Shown here in pieces: positions 42,131-50,749 of a stretch of 64,000 nucleotides of DNA. The notes beneath the pieces were generated by a model, which worked only from the letters and a program-made list of their open reading frames with translations, did no database searches and had not been told where the DNA came from. Made by a program: the position numbers and the translations under genes. This stretch comes from Actinomycetota bacterium (lineage in GTDB: Bacteria; Actinomycetota; Geothermincolia; Fen-727; Anoxymicrobiaceae): contig JAHJCO010000008.1 in assembly GCA_018831265.1 (NCBI GenBank), forward strand, positions 62,001-126,000. The letters run 5' to 3'. Position 1 is the first letter of the stretch, and every line of letters starts with the position of its first letter.

Positions 42131-42733
42131 CTAACTCCATTGTTCCTTGTGCGGCTCAAGAATCTCCCCGAGCTTCAGCCGCGCCCTGAAGATCCTCGAT
42201 TTTACCGTTCCCACGGGCAGCACCAGCATCCTGGCTATCTCGTGGTACTCGAAACCCTCCAGCTCGTGCAGCACCAGCGGAGCGCGCAGCGAGACGGGCA
42301 GCTGCTGCAGGGCCTCCTGCACCAGCCTCTGCGCCTCTGAGGCTATGGCGTTGTCCTCGGGCGCCCTCTGCACCGTGCCCACGCGGTCCTCCATCAGGTA
42401 GTCACCCGGCTCCCCGTCGGTTGAGAGCATCTCCGGGCTTCGCTTCTTTCGACGAAGGAAGTCCCGGGAGCGGTTCATCGTGACCCGGTAGAGCCAGGTG
42501 GAGAAGGAGGAGCGTCCCTGGAAGGAGCCGATCTTGCGCATGACCTGGACGAACACGTCCTGGGTGAGATCCTCGGCGTCTGCGGGGTTGCCGGTCATGC
42601 GGTAGGCGAGAGAGAAGACCTGGTGCCGGTAGCGGTCGAAAAGCTCCTCGACGGCCGCGGCGTCACCCGTCCTCGCGCGGGCGACCAGCTCGTCGTCCTG
42701 CCCTGCCCGGCCCTCGTCTTCCCCCTTATCCAT
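42131..42733 (-). CDS. ECF-family RNA polymerase sigma factor
   Basis: A 200-residue ECF sigma factor: region 2 with ELFDRYRHQVFSLAYRMTG and DAEDLTQDVFVQVM, region 4 with LHELEGFEYHEIARML and PVGTVKSRIFRAR. It is transcribed with its anti-sigma factor. ATG 42733 lies only 7 nt after a TATAAT, so the mRNA is probably leaderless. A longer version from 42790 would place the promoter inside the gene. Confidence 0.92.
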   Translation of the reverse strand: MDKGEDEGRAGQDDELVARARTGDAAAVEELFDRYRHQVFSLAYRMTGNPADAEDLTQDVFVQVMRKIGSFQGRSSFSTWLYRVTMNRSRDFLRRKKRSPEMLSTDGEPGDYLMEDRVGTVQRAPEDNAIASEAQRLVQEALQQLPVSLRAPLVLHELEGFEYHEIARMLVLPVGTVKSRIFRARLKLGEILEPHKEQWS

Positions 42734-42740
42734 GGCCCGG

Positions 42741-42746
42741 ATTATA
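42741..42746 (-). promoter_or_regulatory. -10 box giving a probable leaderless sigma-factor mRNA
   Basis: TATAAT read on the minus strand, followed by 7 nt and then ATG. A weak TTGGGC lies 19 bp upstream. No ribosome site fits between them. Confidence 0.5.
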
Positions 42747-42862
42747 ACAGCCACGTCGTATATGCGCCCAATTTGGATACACATGGTCAACCTGATCTTG
42801 CTCGATCTGTATTCACAGCCTGGATGTGGCTCGGGAGGACCGGCGGCGCGCGGCGGCCGGCC

Positions 42863-42892
42863 TTACGCGCCTCGCTCACACTGCTGTATCAT
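42863..42892 (+). promoter_or_regulatory. Possible promoter of iorA
   Basis: TTACGC and TATCAT are 18 bp apart, 44 bp before the iorA start. Only a moderate match. Confidence 0.3.
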
Positions 42893-42936
42893 TGGGCGGG
42901 ACCTCAGATGTGTCCGTTTTTCATTTCGGAGGACTG

Positions 42937-44712
42937 ATGGCCGAACGCAGGCTGATGACCGGGAACGAGGCGGTGGCGCTGGCCGCCTTCCACGCGGGGA
43001 CGCGCTTCGCCTCGGCGTATCCCGGCACGCCTTCCACCGAGATACTGGAGAACTTCTCGCGCTACGAGGGGGTGTACGCCGAGTGGGCGCCCAACGAGAA
43101 GGTGTCCCTGGAGGCTGCGATCGGCGCCTGCCTGGGCGGGGTGCGTTCTCTGGCCGCGATGAAGCACGTGGGGCTGAACGTGGCGGCCGACCCCTGGTTC
43201 ACAGCTCCCTATATCGGTGTCTCGAGGGGGCTGGTGGTGGTCAGCGCGGACGACCCGGAGATGCACTCCAGCCAGAACGAGCAGGACAACCGCTACTACG
43301 CCAAGGCGGCGAAGGTCCCCATGCTGGAGCCGGCCGACAGCCAGGAGGCCTACGACCTGACGCGCGTCGCCTTCGAGATGAGCGAGCGGTTCGACACGCC
43401 GGTGCTGATGCGCATGACCACGCGGGTGTGCCATTCGCGCAGCATCGTCGAACCCGGCGAGCCGGAGACGGTGGCGGCTATCCCCTACGAGAAGGACTCC
43501 ACCAAGCGGGTGATGATACCGGGCCACGCGCGGATGCGGCACCCGGTGATGGTGCGGCGCCTCGACGAGCTGGAGCGCTTCAGCGAGGAGTTCGGCTGGC
43601 AGCGGGTCGAGGATGGAAGAGACGGGGCCGGGGTGGTGACCTCCGGCGTCGCCTACCAGTACGTCAAGGAGGCGTTCGGTGACGTCGGCATCCTCAAGCT
43701 CGCCATGACCAACCCCCTTCCGAGCCGGCTGATAACCGATTTCTGCTCGCGGTACGAGGATATCTACGTCGTCGAGGAGCTGGAGCCTTTCCTCCAGGAG
43801 GCCGTCGCCGCGCTCGGCTTCAAGCCGAAGGGCAAGGAGAGCGTGCCCCGGGTGGGCGAGCTGAACGTGGACAACGTGCGGGCGGCTTTCCCGGAGCTGT
43901 CTGAGGTCGAGCCGCCGGAGGTGCGCAGGGTGCAGGGCATTCCGGCCCGGCCGCCGATACTGTGCGCGGGGTGCCCGCACCGGGGCATCATGTACATCCT
44001 GGCGCGGCTCAAGGCGATAATCGCCGGCGACATAGGGTGCTACACCCTGAGCGTGCTGCCCCCGCTGTCGGCGCACGACTGCCAGGTATGCATGGGAGCG
44101 AGCATCACCATGGGGCACGGCCTGGAGAAGGCGCTGGAGCTGGCTCAGGGCGAGGACGGGTACGAGGGCCCGGGCAGCCACCGCGTGGTCTCCGTGCTGG
44201 GCGACTCCACGTTCTTCCACTCCGGTGTGACCGGGCTCATGGAGATGGCCTACAACAACGGCCGCTACACCGTGGTAATACTGGACAACCGGACAACCGC
44301 CATGACCGGGTTCCAGCACCACCCGGGGACCGGCATCACCCTGCAGGAAGACGAGTCCTCCATGGTCGACATGGAGATGCTGGCGCGCTCGCTGGGCATA
44401 AAGAACGTGCGGGTGGTGGATCCCTACGACCTGGAGGAGTGCAGGCGGGTGCTGACCGAGGAGATGAACCGCGACGCCCCGTCCGTAGTGATCAGCCGGC
44501 GGGAGTGCGTGCTCAAGGTGCGCGACCGCGAGCCGGTCTACTACCAGGTGATGCAGGGGGTGTGCAACGAGTGCGGCCTCTGCATGGGGATAGCCTGCCC
44601 GGCGCTGGTGAAGCGCGGCGAGGAGATCCTCATACTGCCCGATTCATGTACCGGGTGCGGGGTGTGCGCGCAGGTATGCAAGCATGAGGCGATTGAGCCG
44701 GTGCGACAATGA
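42937..44712 (+). CDS. iorA: Indolepyruvate:ferredoxin oxidoreductase alpha subunit
   Basis: IorA oxidatively decarboxylates aryl pyruvates to aryl-acetyl-CoA with TPP, reducing ferredoxin. The 591-residue protein shows SAYPGTPSTEILENF, the TPP domain GDIGCYTLSVLPPL...CMGASITMGHG, and a C-terminal ferredoxin domain with CNECGLCMGIACP and CTGCGVCAQVC. ATG 42937 has GGAGG. iorB follows; a CoA ligase acting on aryl acids comes after that, which fits ATP formation during aromatic amino-acid fermentation. Confidence 0.94.
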   Translation: MAERRLMTGNEAVALAAFHAGTRFASAYPGTPSTEILENFSRYEGVYAEWAPNEKVSLEAAIGACLGGVRSLAAMKHVGLNVAADPWFTAPYIGVSRGLVVVSADDPEMHSSQNEQDNRYYAKAAKVPMLEPADSQEAYDLTRVAFEMSERFDTPVLMRMTTRVCHSRSIVEPGEPETVAAIPYEKDSTKRVMIPGHARMRHPVMVRRLDELERFSEEFGWQRVEDGRDGAGVVTSGVAYQYVKEAFGDVGILKLAMTNPLPSRLITDFCSRYEDIYVVEELEPFLQEAVAALGFKPKGKESVPRVGELNVDNVRAAFPELSEVEPPEVRRVQGIPARPPILCAGCPHRGIMYILARLKAIIAGDIGCYTLSVLPPLSAHDCQVCMGASITMGHGLEKALELAQGEDGYEGPGSHRVVSVLGDSTFFHSGVTGLMEMAYNNGRYTVVILDNRTTAMTGFQHHPGTGITLQEDESSMVDMEMLARSLGIKNVRVVDPYDLEECRRVLTEEMNRDAPSVVISRRECVLKVRDREPVYYQVMQGVCNECGLCMGIACPALVKRGEEILILPDSCTGCGVCAQVCKHEAIEPVRQ

Positions 44713-44718
44713 CAATTC

Positions 44719-44745
44719 GTGCAAAAGGGTCAGGCACTTTTGCAC
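44719..44745. repeat. Hairpin GTGCAAAAG/CTTTTGCAC
   Basis: A 9-bp stem around the loop GGTCAGGCA, 6 bp after the iorA stop. The copy at 54931-54957 has an 11-bp stem with the related centre GGGTCAGACCC. Same GTCAGRC theme as the longer hairpin repeats. Confidence 0.7.
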
Positions 44746-44754
44746 ATCGAGGGG

Positions 44755-45360
44755 ATGGCGACGGTGAGTGAGAACGTCAGGACCCGGTCGGTGGTAATGG
44801 CCGGGGTGGGGGGCCAGGGCACGATTACGGCGGCCAACATACTCGCCAACGCGCTCATCCTGCACGGGTACGACGTGAAGACCAGCGAGGTCCACGGTAT
44901 GGCGCAGCGAGGGGGGAGCGTCATCAGCATGGTGCGCTTCGGGGAGTCCGTGGCAAGCCCGCTCGTTCCGTACGGCGGCGCGGAGGCGATGGTGGCGACC
45001 GAGCTGCTCGAGGCTTTGCGCAACCTCTACTACCTGGCGCCGGAGGGCCGGCTGATATGCTCACGGGCCCGGGTGGACCCGCTGCCGGTGTTGCAGGGTG
45101 CCGTCAGCTATCCCGAGGACGCCGAGCAGCGCATCGGCGAGCTCGCACCTGGAAGCATCGTCGTGGACGCGGTGGGCATCGCGGCGGAGGCGGGCGACAA
45201 ACGCGCGGCCAACACGGTCCTGCTGGGGATATTGAGCACGTCGCTGCCGGTGAGTGAGGGAGAGTGGCTCTCGGTGATCGAGAGGCTGGTAAAGGCCAAA
45301 GCACTGGAGAGCAACCGTAACGCCTTCCTCGAGGGCCGCCGCCTGGCCCAGGAGGCTTGA
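44755..45360 (+). CDS. iorB: Indolepyruvate:ferredoxin oxidoreductase beta subunit
   Basis: A 201-residue IorB. VVMAGVGGQGTITAANILANA and TSEVHGMAQRGGSVISMVRFG are the classic gamma-type domain motifs of 2-oxoacid:ferredoxin oxidoreductases. ATG 44755 follows GAGGGG. Pairs with IorA. Confidence 0.93.
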   Translation: MATVSENVRTRSVVMAGVGGQGTITAANILANALILHGYDVKTSEVHGMAQRGGSVISMVRFGESVASPLVPYGGAEAMVATELLEALRNLYYLAPEGRLICSRARVDPLPVLQGAVSYPEDAEQRIGELAPGSIVVDAVGIAAEAGDKRAANTVLLGILSTSLPVSEGEWLSVIERLVKAKALESNRNAFLEGRRLAQEA

Positions 45361-45406
45361 GCCCGGCCTCTCAGGCCGGGTCCCGCGGGGCTGAGAGCCC
45401 CGCCTC
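45361..45406. repeat. Two GC-rich palindromes after iorB
   Basis: CCCGGCCTCTCAGGCCGGG and GGGGCTGAGAGCCCC start at the iorB stop. They are related in form to the GGACTTCAGTCC family. Confidence 0.6.
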
Positions 45407-45447
45407 AAGACAGGGGTTGGAATCGTCTACATGGACAAGGGGATCGG

Positions 45448-46749
45448 TTGAGGATCTGGGACGAGGAGATGGAGACGCTCGCGGGTCTGGAGCTGGAGGC
45501 GCTCCAGCTCGAGCGGCTGCGCGCGACCCTGCGGCGGATCCGGGAATCCGGCGCTCCCTACTCCTCCAAGATGGAGGAGGCGGGGCTTTCCCCCGATGAT
45601 ATCCGGAGCATCCGGGACGTCTCCCGCCTCCCGTTCAGCCGCAAGGCCGACTTCCGGGCGAGCTACCCGCTGGGCATGCTCGCGGTGCCGCGCAGGGACG
45701 TCGTCCGGGTACACGCCTCCTCGGGTACCACCGGCAGCCGCACGGTCGTGGCCTACACCGCCACCGACCTGGAGACCTGGTCGGAGCTGGTGGCCCGCTT
45801 CGCCACCGCAGCGGGCGTGGTCGCCGATGACGTCGCGCAGATCTCCTTCACCTACGGGCTGTTCACGGGCGGCTTCGGCCTCCACTACGGCCTGGAGAAG
45901 GTCGGGGCCATGGTCATACCCGCGTCGGGAGGCAACACCGAGCTGCAGCTCGGGCTCATGACCGACCTGGGGACCACCGTCCTGGTGGCCACGCCGACCT
46001 ACGCCCTCCACCTGGCCGAGGAGGGAAGCGCACTGGGTTTCGACTTCGAGGCGTGCGGCCTGCGGGTCGGACTGTTCGGGGCCGAGCCCTGGAGCGAGGG
46101 GATACGCCGGCGCATCGAGGAAGGCCTGTGCATCAGCGCCACGGACAACTACGGGCTCTCCGAGGTGGTTGGCCCCGGCGTATCCGGCGAGTGCGAGATG
46201 AAGAACGGTCTCCACGTCTCGGAGGACCACTTCCTGGCCGAGGTGGTGGACCCGGTGACGGGGGAGCCCCTTCCGGACGGCCGGCAGGGCGAGCTTGTGC
46301 TGACGACGCTCACGCGCGAGGCTATGCCGGTGGTCCGGTTCAGGACCGGCGACCTGACCTCGCTGGACCGCGAGCCGTGCGGGTGCGGCAGGCGGAGCGC
46401 CCGCATGAGCAAGGTGCTCGGTCGCAGCGACGACATGCTCATCATACGGGGGGTCAACGTCTACCCCACGCAGGTCGAGAAGGCGCTGCTGGAGGTCGAG
46501 GGCATAGAGCCGCACTACCTGATCGTGGTGGACCGCAAGGCCGAGCTGGACAGACTGGAGGTCCTGGTCGAGGTGAGTGAGGGAGTGTTCAGCGACGACA
46601 CCCGCGCCATGAGGCAGTTCGCCGGCCGCGTAGAATACCACCTCAAGAAGGTGCTGAACGTGCGGGCCCGCGTGAGCCTGAAGGAGCCCCACTCGTTGGA
46701 GCGAAGTCAGGGTAAAGCAAAGAGGATCATCGACAAGCGAGAACTCTGA
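45448..46749 (+). CDS. Phenylacetate-CoA ligase-like enzyme
   Basis: A 433-residue adenylate-forming ligase of the PaaK type. SSGTTGSRTVVAYT is the AMP-binding motif, DNYGLSEVVGPG the second, and RTGDLTSLD with GRSDDMLIIRGVNVYP the PaaK-specific third. Start TTG 45448 has AAGGGGA upstream. Next to iorAB it probably interconverts aryl-acetyl-CoA and the free acid, releasing ATP, as proposed for some anaerobes; the direction is inference. Confidence 0.9.
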   Translation: MRIWDEEMETLAGLELEALQLERLRATLRRIRESGAPYSSKMEEAGLSPDDIRSIRDVSRLPFSRKADFRASYPLGMLAVPRRDVVRVHASSGTTGSRTVVAYTATDLETWSELVARFATAAGVVADDVAQISFTYGLFTGGFGLHYGLEKVGAMVIPASGGNTELQLGLMTDLGTTVLVATPTYALHLAEEGSALGFDFEACGLRVGLFGAEPWSEGIRRRIEEGLCISATDNYGLSEVVGPGVSGECEMKNGLHVSEDHFLAEVVDPVTGEPLPDGRQGELVLTTLTREAMPVVRFRTGDLTSLDREPCGCGRRSARMSKVLGRSDDMLIIRGVNVYPTQVEKALLEVEGIEPHYLIVVDRKAELDRLEVLVEVSEGVFSDDTRAMRQFAGRVEYHLKKVLNVRARVSLKEPHSLERSQGKAKRIIDKREL

Positions 46750-46751
46750 CG

Positions 46752-46863
46752 TGAAAGAATACCTCAGACCAAAAATTTCATCCCAGCAGCAATGGGGCAG
46801 CAAATGAAAGAAATGGTCTGAGGTATTCTTTCATTGAAAGAAATGGTCTGAGGTATTCTTTCA
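46752..46863. repeat. Three 29-nt repeat units (ACCTCAGACC family)
   Basis: Units 46752-46780 (direct), 46805-46833 and 46835-46863 (inverted; these two are identical). They match the units at 30464-30596. The first starts 2 bp after the ligase stop. Confidence 0.85.
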
Positions 46864-46890
46864 GGGTAAAGCGAGAACTCTAGGAGTCCC

Positions 46891-47862
46891 TTGGCAAACA
46901 TCGATGACTGGTTTGCGAAACGCACCTACCGCCATCACGACTTCGCCGATATCGAGCGCCTGGTGGAGCTCAAGCGCGAGCGGGGCCTCACCGTCAGTGT
47001 CTGCCTCCCCACCCTCAACACCGCCGACACCGTCGGACCCATCCTGCGCACGTTCCGTACCGAGCTGGTCGAGCGCTTCCCCCTTATTGACCAGCTTGCC
47101 GTCATCGACTCCCACAGCACCGACGGCACCATCGAGATATGTGAGGCCGAGGGAGGACAGGTTTTCTTCGACGACGAGTTAGCCCCCGAGGTGGAGCCGG
47201 CGACCGGCAAGGGCGAAGCACTATGGAAGAGCCTGTTCGTACTCGAGGGTGACATCATCTGCTGGGTCGACTCGGACATCGAGAATATCCACCCCCGCTT
47301 CGCCTACGGGCTCATCGGTCCGCTGCTCACCGACCCGGATATAGCCTACGTAAAGGCGTTCTACGAGCGTCCCATTAAGAGCGAGGGGGTCCTTCATCCC
47401 GGTGGAGGGGGACGGGTCACCGAGCTGACAGTCCGCCCGATACTGAACCTGTTCTACCCCGACCTTGCCGGGTTCATACAGCCGCTCTCGGGGGAGTACG
47501 CGGGAAGGCGCGAGGTCCTTCAGAGCGTGCCGTTCTTCACCGGCTACGGCGTCGAGACGGGCCTCCTTCTGGACATCTACGGGAGGTACGGACTGGACTC
47601 CCTGGCCCAGGTGGACCTGGAGGTACGGATACACCACAACCAGCCGCTGCCCTCCCTGTCGAAGATGTCGTTCGGGATAATGCAGGCCGTCTTCAGTCGC
47701 CTGGAGTCGGACGGCAAGCTGGCCCTGAATGCGGAGCCCCGGACGGTCTACAATACAATCGAGCGGACGGACGGGGACTACGCCATCAGGCAGGTACCGG
47801 TGAGCGTTGTCGAGAGGCCGCCGGCCCTCACCATGTCTTCCTACGAGAAACGCGGCGAGTGA
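46891..47862 (+). CDS. gpgS: Glucosyl-3-phosphoglycerate synthase
   Basis: GpgS transfers glucose from a nucleotide sugar to 3-phosphoglycerate, starting glucosylglycerate or methylglucose-lipopolysaccharide synthesis. The 323-residue length, VSVCLPTLNTADTVG, VIDSHSTDGT, the metal motif CWVDSDIENI and FIQPLSGEYAGRRE agree with the actinobacterial-type GT81 enzyme. Start TTG 46891 follows AGGAG. The HAD phosphatase gene two places downstream can complete the pathway. Confidence 0.9.
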   Translation: MANIDDWFAKRTYRHHDFADIERLVELKRERGLTVSVCLPTLNTADTVGPILRTFRTELVERFPLIDQLAVIDSHSTDGTIEICEAEGGQVFFDDELAPEVEPATGKGEALWKSLFVLEGDIICWVDSDIENIHPRFAYGLIGPLLTDPDIAYVKAFYERPIKSEGVLHPGGGGRVTELTVRPILNLFYPDLAGFIQPLSGEYAGRREVLQSVPFFTGYGVETGLLLDIYGRYGLDSLAQVDLEVRIHHNQPLPSLSKMSFGIMQAVFSRLESDGKLALNAEPRTVYNTIERTDGDYAIRQVPVSVVERPPALTMSSYEKRGE

Positions 47863-47878
47863 ACAGGGGGGTGACCTG

Positions 47879-48517
47879 ATGGAACCGACCGAGCAGGCCG
47901 GCCCGGGGGGGGCCGGGACCGTGGAGAGTGCACCGGTCGAGGCCGCTCCCTGCAGGCCGTCGTTCTGGACCGTGCCGCTCAAAGGCCGCTACCCGCGACC
48001 CATGACCCTGGCCGGCGACTGGCTGGCCGCGGTGGGCGCGGTCGTCTTCCTGGTATCGGTGTGTTTCCTTCCCTGGATCTCGGTGGGCGTAAAGGACGTC
48101 ATGGGCATCCAGGAGATGTTCGGAATAAAGGCCCCCTCGGCCAGCTACGGGCTGTTCGAGAGCCCCTGGGCCTGGGTGCTGATCGGCGTCTTCGCCGTGA
48201 TACTGTGCGGGATGTACTTCGTCCAGACCCGTGGAGCCCTGGTGCTGGCCGCCGGGATATTCTGCGTCCTCTTCGACGTGATGTTCTTCATCGGCGCCTG
48301 GCAGAAGATCAACGCGATCATCGGCGACGTGATTGGGATCGCCCGCACCATCCCCGTCATCGGGGACGCGCTGGGGGAGATGATCATCAGCCTGACCAAG
48401 CAGTACCTGAGCGTGAAGGTGGCGCTCGGCTGGTGGCTGATGCTCCCGGCCGCCGTGCTGCTGATCGTGGGGGGCTCGCTCCGTCTCGCCGCCGAGCCAT
48501 CCCGGCGGGAGGGCTAG
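47879..48517 (+). CDS. Membrane protein between gpgS and its phosphatase
   Basis: A 212-residue protein with a short polar N terminus and four predicted membrane helices (around VGAVVFLVSVCFLPWI, WVLIGVFAVILCGMY, LAAGIFCVLFDVMFFIGA and WWLMLPAAVLLIVGG). I know no family. It sits 16 bp after gpgS and 3 bp before the phosphatase gene, so it is part of the operon, perhaps in export or osmosensing; that is a guess. Confidence 0.6.
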   Translation: MEPTEQAGPGGAGTVESAPVEAAPCRPSFWTVPLKGRYPRPMTLAGDWLAAVGAVVFLVSVCFLPWISVGVKDVMGIQEMFGIKAPSASYGLFESPWAWVLIGVFAVILCGMYFVQTRGALVLAAGIFCVLFDVMFFIGAWQKINAIIGDVIGIARTIPVIGDALGEMIISLTKQYLSVKVALGWWLMLPAAVLLIVGGSLRLAAEPSRREG

Positions 48518-48520
48518 ACC

Positions 48521-49444
48521 GTGAGCCCCGACAACTCCCCGGAGACGATGGCCTACCTGGATGAGGTCGCCCGCAAGAGGGGCGTGGGGGCCAACCTGGA
48601 ATGGCTTCGCGACAACCTCCTGCCGGTCAGGGTCATCTACACAGACCTGGACGGCACCATGGTCGGGCCGCTCGGCTGCTTCTTCAGGGACACCGACTGG
48701 GAGCTGACGCTGCGCCCCGCGCGCGCCCTGCTCGCCGCGCTGGCCCGCAACGTCGATATCATGCTCGTCTCGGGAAGGCACAAGTCGCAACTCCGCGAGA
48801 CGGCCCGGTTGCTCGGTTGCCGCAACTACGTGGCGGAACTGGGCACCGAGCTGGTCTACAACCTGGGCACCGAGGTGGTCATGAACCTCGGGGATTTCGA
48901 GCCGGATTGCGAATCGGTCTACCAGTCGATCATGGACAGGGGCATCGTAGAGCTGCTTCTCGCGAACTACCCGCGCCGCCTGGAGATGCACTCACCGTGG
49001 TCGGACGAGCGCGACTGCACGCCGCTCATGCGCGGGTTCATAAACATCGACGAGGCGCACCTGCTGCTCGAGGAGAACGGTTTCGACCAGTTCGTGCTGA
49101 TAGACAACGGCGTCATACCCCGTAAGAGCCCCACCCTGGACGTCCCCGAAACCCGCGCCTACCACCTCGTTCCCAGGGGGGTCAGCAAGGACCAGGCGGT
49201 CCGCAGGGACCAGGAGCACCGGGACATCCCCATGCAGGCCACCGTCGCGGTGGGGGACGCCGAGGCGGACCTGCCCCTGGGGCGCGCCGCCGGAGCGTTC
49301 TTCCTGGTCAGGAACGGTCTGGACCACAACCCCCACCTGGCCGAGGAGATAGAGAACACCGAGACCGTCTTCGTGACCGAGGGACGGATGGGGGACGGAT
49401 GGGCAGAGGTCGTGGAGACGCTGCTGGGGCTGGTTATAGATTGA
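48521..49444 (+). CDS. HAD-family glucosyl/mannosyl-3-phosphoglycerate phosphatase
   Basis: A 307-residue HAD (Cof/MPGP type) phosphatase. Motif I is TDLDGTMVG, motif II VSGRHKSQ, the lysine motif GVSKDQAV, and motif IV VGDAEADLPLG. Next to gpgS, dephosphorylation of glucosyl-3-phosphoglycerate to the compatible solute glucosylglycerate is the natural role. GTG start 48521. The extra N-terminal 35 residues are not typical. A tandem repeat begins right after its stop. Confidence 0.8.
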   Translation: MSPDNSPETMAYLDEVARKRGVGANLEWLRDNLLPVRVIYTDLDGTMVGPLGCFFRDTDWELTLRPARALLAALARNVDIMLVSGRHKSQLRETARLLGCRNYVAELGTELVYNLGTEVVMNLGDFEPDCESVYQSIMDRGIVELLLANYPRRLEMHSPWSDERDCTPLMRGFINIDEAHLLLEENGFDQFVLIDNGVIPRKSPTLDVPETRAYHLVPRGVSKDQAVRRDQEHRDIPMQATVAVGDAEADLPLGRAAGAFFLVRNGLDHNPHLAEEIENTETVFVTEGRMGDGWAEVVETLLGLVID

Positions 49445-49701
49445 GAGTGGCGTCGGACAATTTCACACGTAGACCCCAATCGCAGCATTGACGGGAATTG
49501 AGCGCGTGCAAGTGTCCGACCCCACGGTTATCGACGTTTGGTTGCCGCTATTCGGGGATGTAGTCCGAATGCAGAGTGGCGTCGGACAATTTCACACGTA
49601 GACCCCAATCGCAGCATTGACGGGAATTGAGCGCGTGCAAGTGTCCGACCCCACGGTTATCGACGTTAGGTGGCTGTTACTCGAGGATGTAGCAGTCGAG
49701 A
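49445..49701. repeat. Tandem 129-bp duplication of a hairpin repeat
   Basis: 49445-49573 and 49574-49702 are two copies; the first 93 bp are identical and the last part has drifted. Each holds a 79-bp hairpin (GTGGCGTCGGACA...TGTCCGACCCCAC), the same family as at 16910 and 29561. The whole gap between the phosphatase and the next gene is this duplication. Confidence 0.85.
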
Positions 49702-50652
49702 TTATATCCTGCGGACCGGCGGCTTCGCGGCGGGGGTCAGGGTGAACAGGCGCTGCGCCAGCCCTTCTATGTAGTCCCAGCCCTCCAGGGTCTCCAGCAT
49801 CTGCGGCGGTATGGCCGACAACCCGTTGAGAGCGCCGCTGAGGGAACCCGCCATTGCCGCCCTCGCCGCGGCGACCCCCCCCAGGTTCGTGGCGAAGCCG
49901 ACGCTGCCGACGAAGTCACCCGGAGTGCGCAGGAAAGAGTAGATCGCCCCGGGTATGGCCGAGAAGGCCCCCGGCCGGCTGCCCAGCCTGTCGAACGCCT
50001 GCCGGGGTGGTGCGTCCAGGAACGAGTCGAGCCCCGCGATCTTCTCGCTCATCGGTTCGCTCAGCTTCTCGATAGACGAGGCAACCTCGGAGAGGAAAGC
50101 GGGCACGTCGAGGTCCGCGCCGCAGGTAAGGCACAGCGAGATCGCGCGGGCGATCGCCACCGCGCCGGCGGCGGCCTCGTCTCCCTTGTGCGTGAGCGAA
50201 GCCTGGGACGTCGCGGCCTCGCGTAGCTCCCGGGGATTTTCGTAGTACCGCAGGCCGATGGCGCACGCCCGCACCGCGGCCTCGCAGCTGTCGGTCTCGA
50301 TCCCGCTCTCCTCGGGGCTGGCGCCCTCCGCCAGCGCGCGGCTCGCGTCCTCGGTGTCCTCGTCCATGTAACGGACCCGGCGCAGGCCCTTCTCGGAGTT
50401 CTCGTACAGGCGCGCGAGCTTCTCGGCGAAGTGTATGCGATCGAACTTGCCGAGCTCGGTGATGGCCTGGGCGAGGGCGACCATCGTGAGCGCGTTTGAG
50501 GTGAGGTCCACGGTGACCGACGGGAGAGGTGAACGGGCGGCAAGGCTCTCCGGGTCGCGCTCCACCACCACGGCATTGAGCAGCTCGATGACCCCGCCCA
50601 CCGAGTCACCCACGGCGCAGCCGAGCATCGTTCCCTTGAACCTGTCAAGCAT
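49702..50652 (-). CDS. ADP-ribosylglycohydrolase-family protein with altered metal site
   Basis: A 316-residue homologue. FKGTMLGCAVGDSVGGVIELL is the family's opening and ASLTHKGDEAAAGAVAIA its middle motif. The metal motif usually TDDT reads TSNAL, and the C-terminal GGDTDTxA reads NLGGVAAARA. Loss of the aspartates suggests that it no longer hydrolyses ADP-ribose bonds. I prefer ATG 50652 (GGAGATG upstream) to 50670. Divergent from the next gene. Confidence 0.7.
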   Translation of the reverse strand: MLDRFKGTMLGCAVGDSVGGVIELLNAVVVERDPESLAARSPLPSVTVDLTSNALTMVALAQAITELGKFDRIHFAEKLARLYENSEKGLRRVRYMDEDTEDASRALAEGASPEESGIETDSCEAAVRACAIGLRYYENPRELREAATSQASLTHKGDEAAAGAVAIARAISLCLTCGADLDVPAFLSEVASSIEKLSEPMSEKIAGLDSFLDAPPRQAFDRLGSRPGAFSAIPGAIYSFLRTPGDFVGSVGFATNLGGVAAARAAMAGSLSGALNGLSAIPPQMLETLEGWDYIEGLAQRLFTLTPAAKPPVRRI

Positions 50653-50719
50653 GACATCTCCGTTTACCATGCGCCGAAGTATAACACGACCGCGAGGGGA
50701 CCCGACGCGGGCGTGGTGC

Positions 50720-50725
50720 TACAAT
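50720..50725 (+). promoter_or_regulatory. Extended -10 box upstream of the glycosidase-like gene
   Basis: TGCTACAAT, 25 bp before the GTG start. No clear -35. Confidence 0.35.
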
Positions 50726-50749
50726 CTGCTGGGCGAGAATGGAGGTCCT

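Noticed and set aside
49445..49701. CRISPR array
   Set aside because: Only two long copies without regular spacers, and no cas genes.
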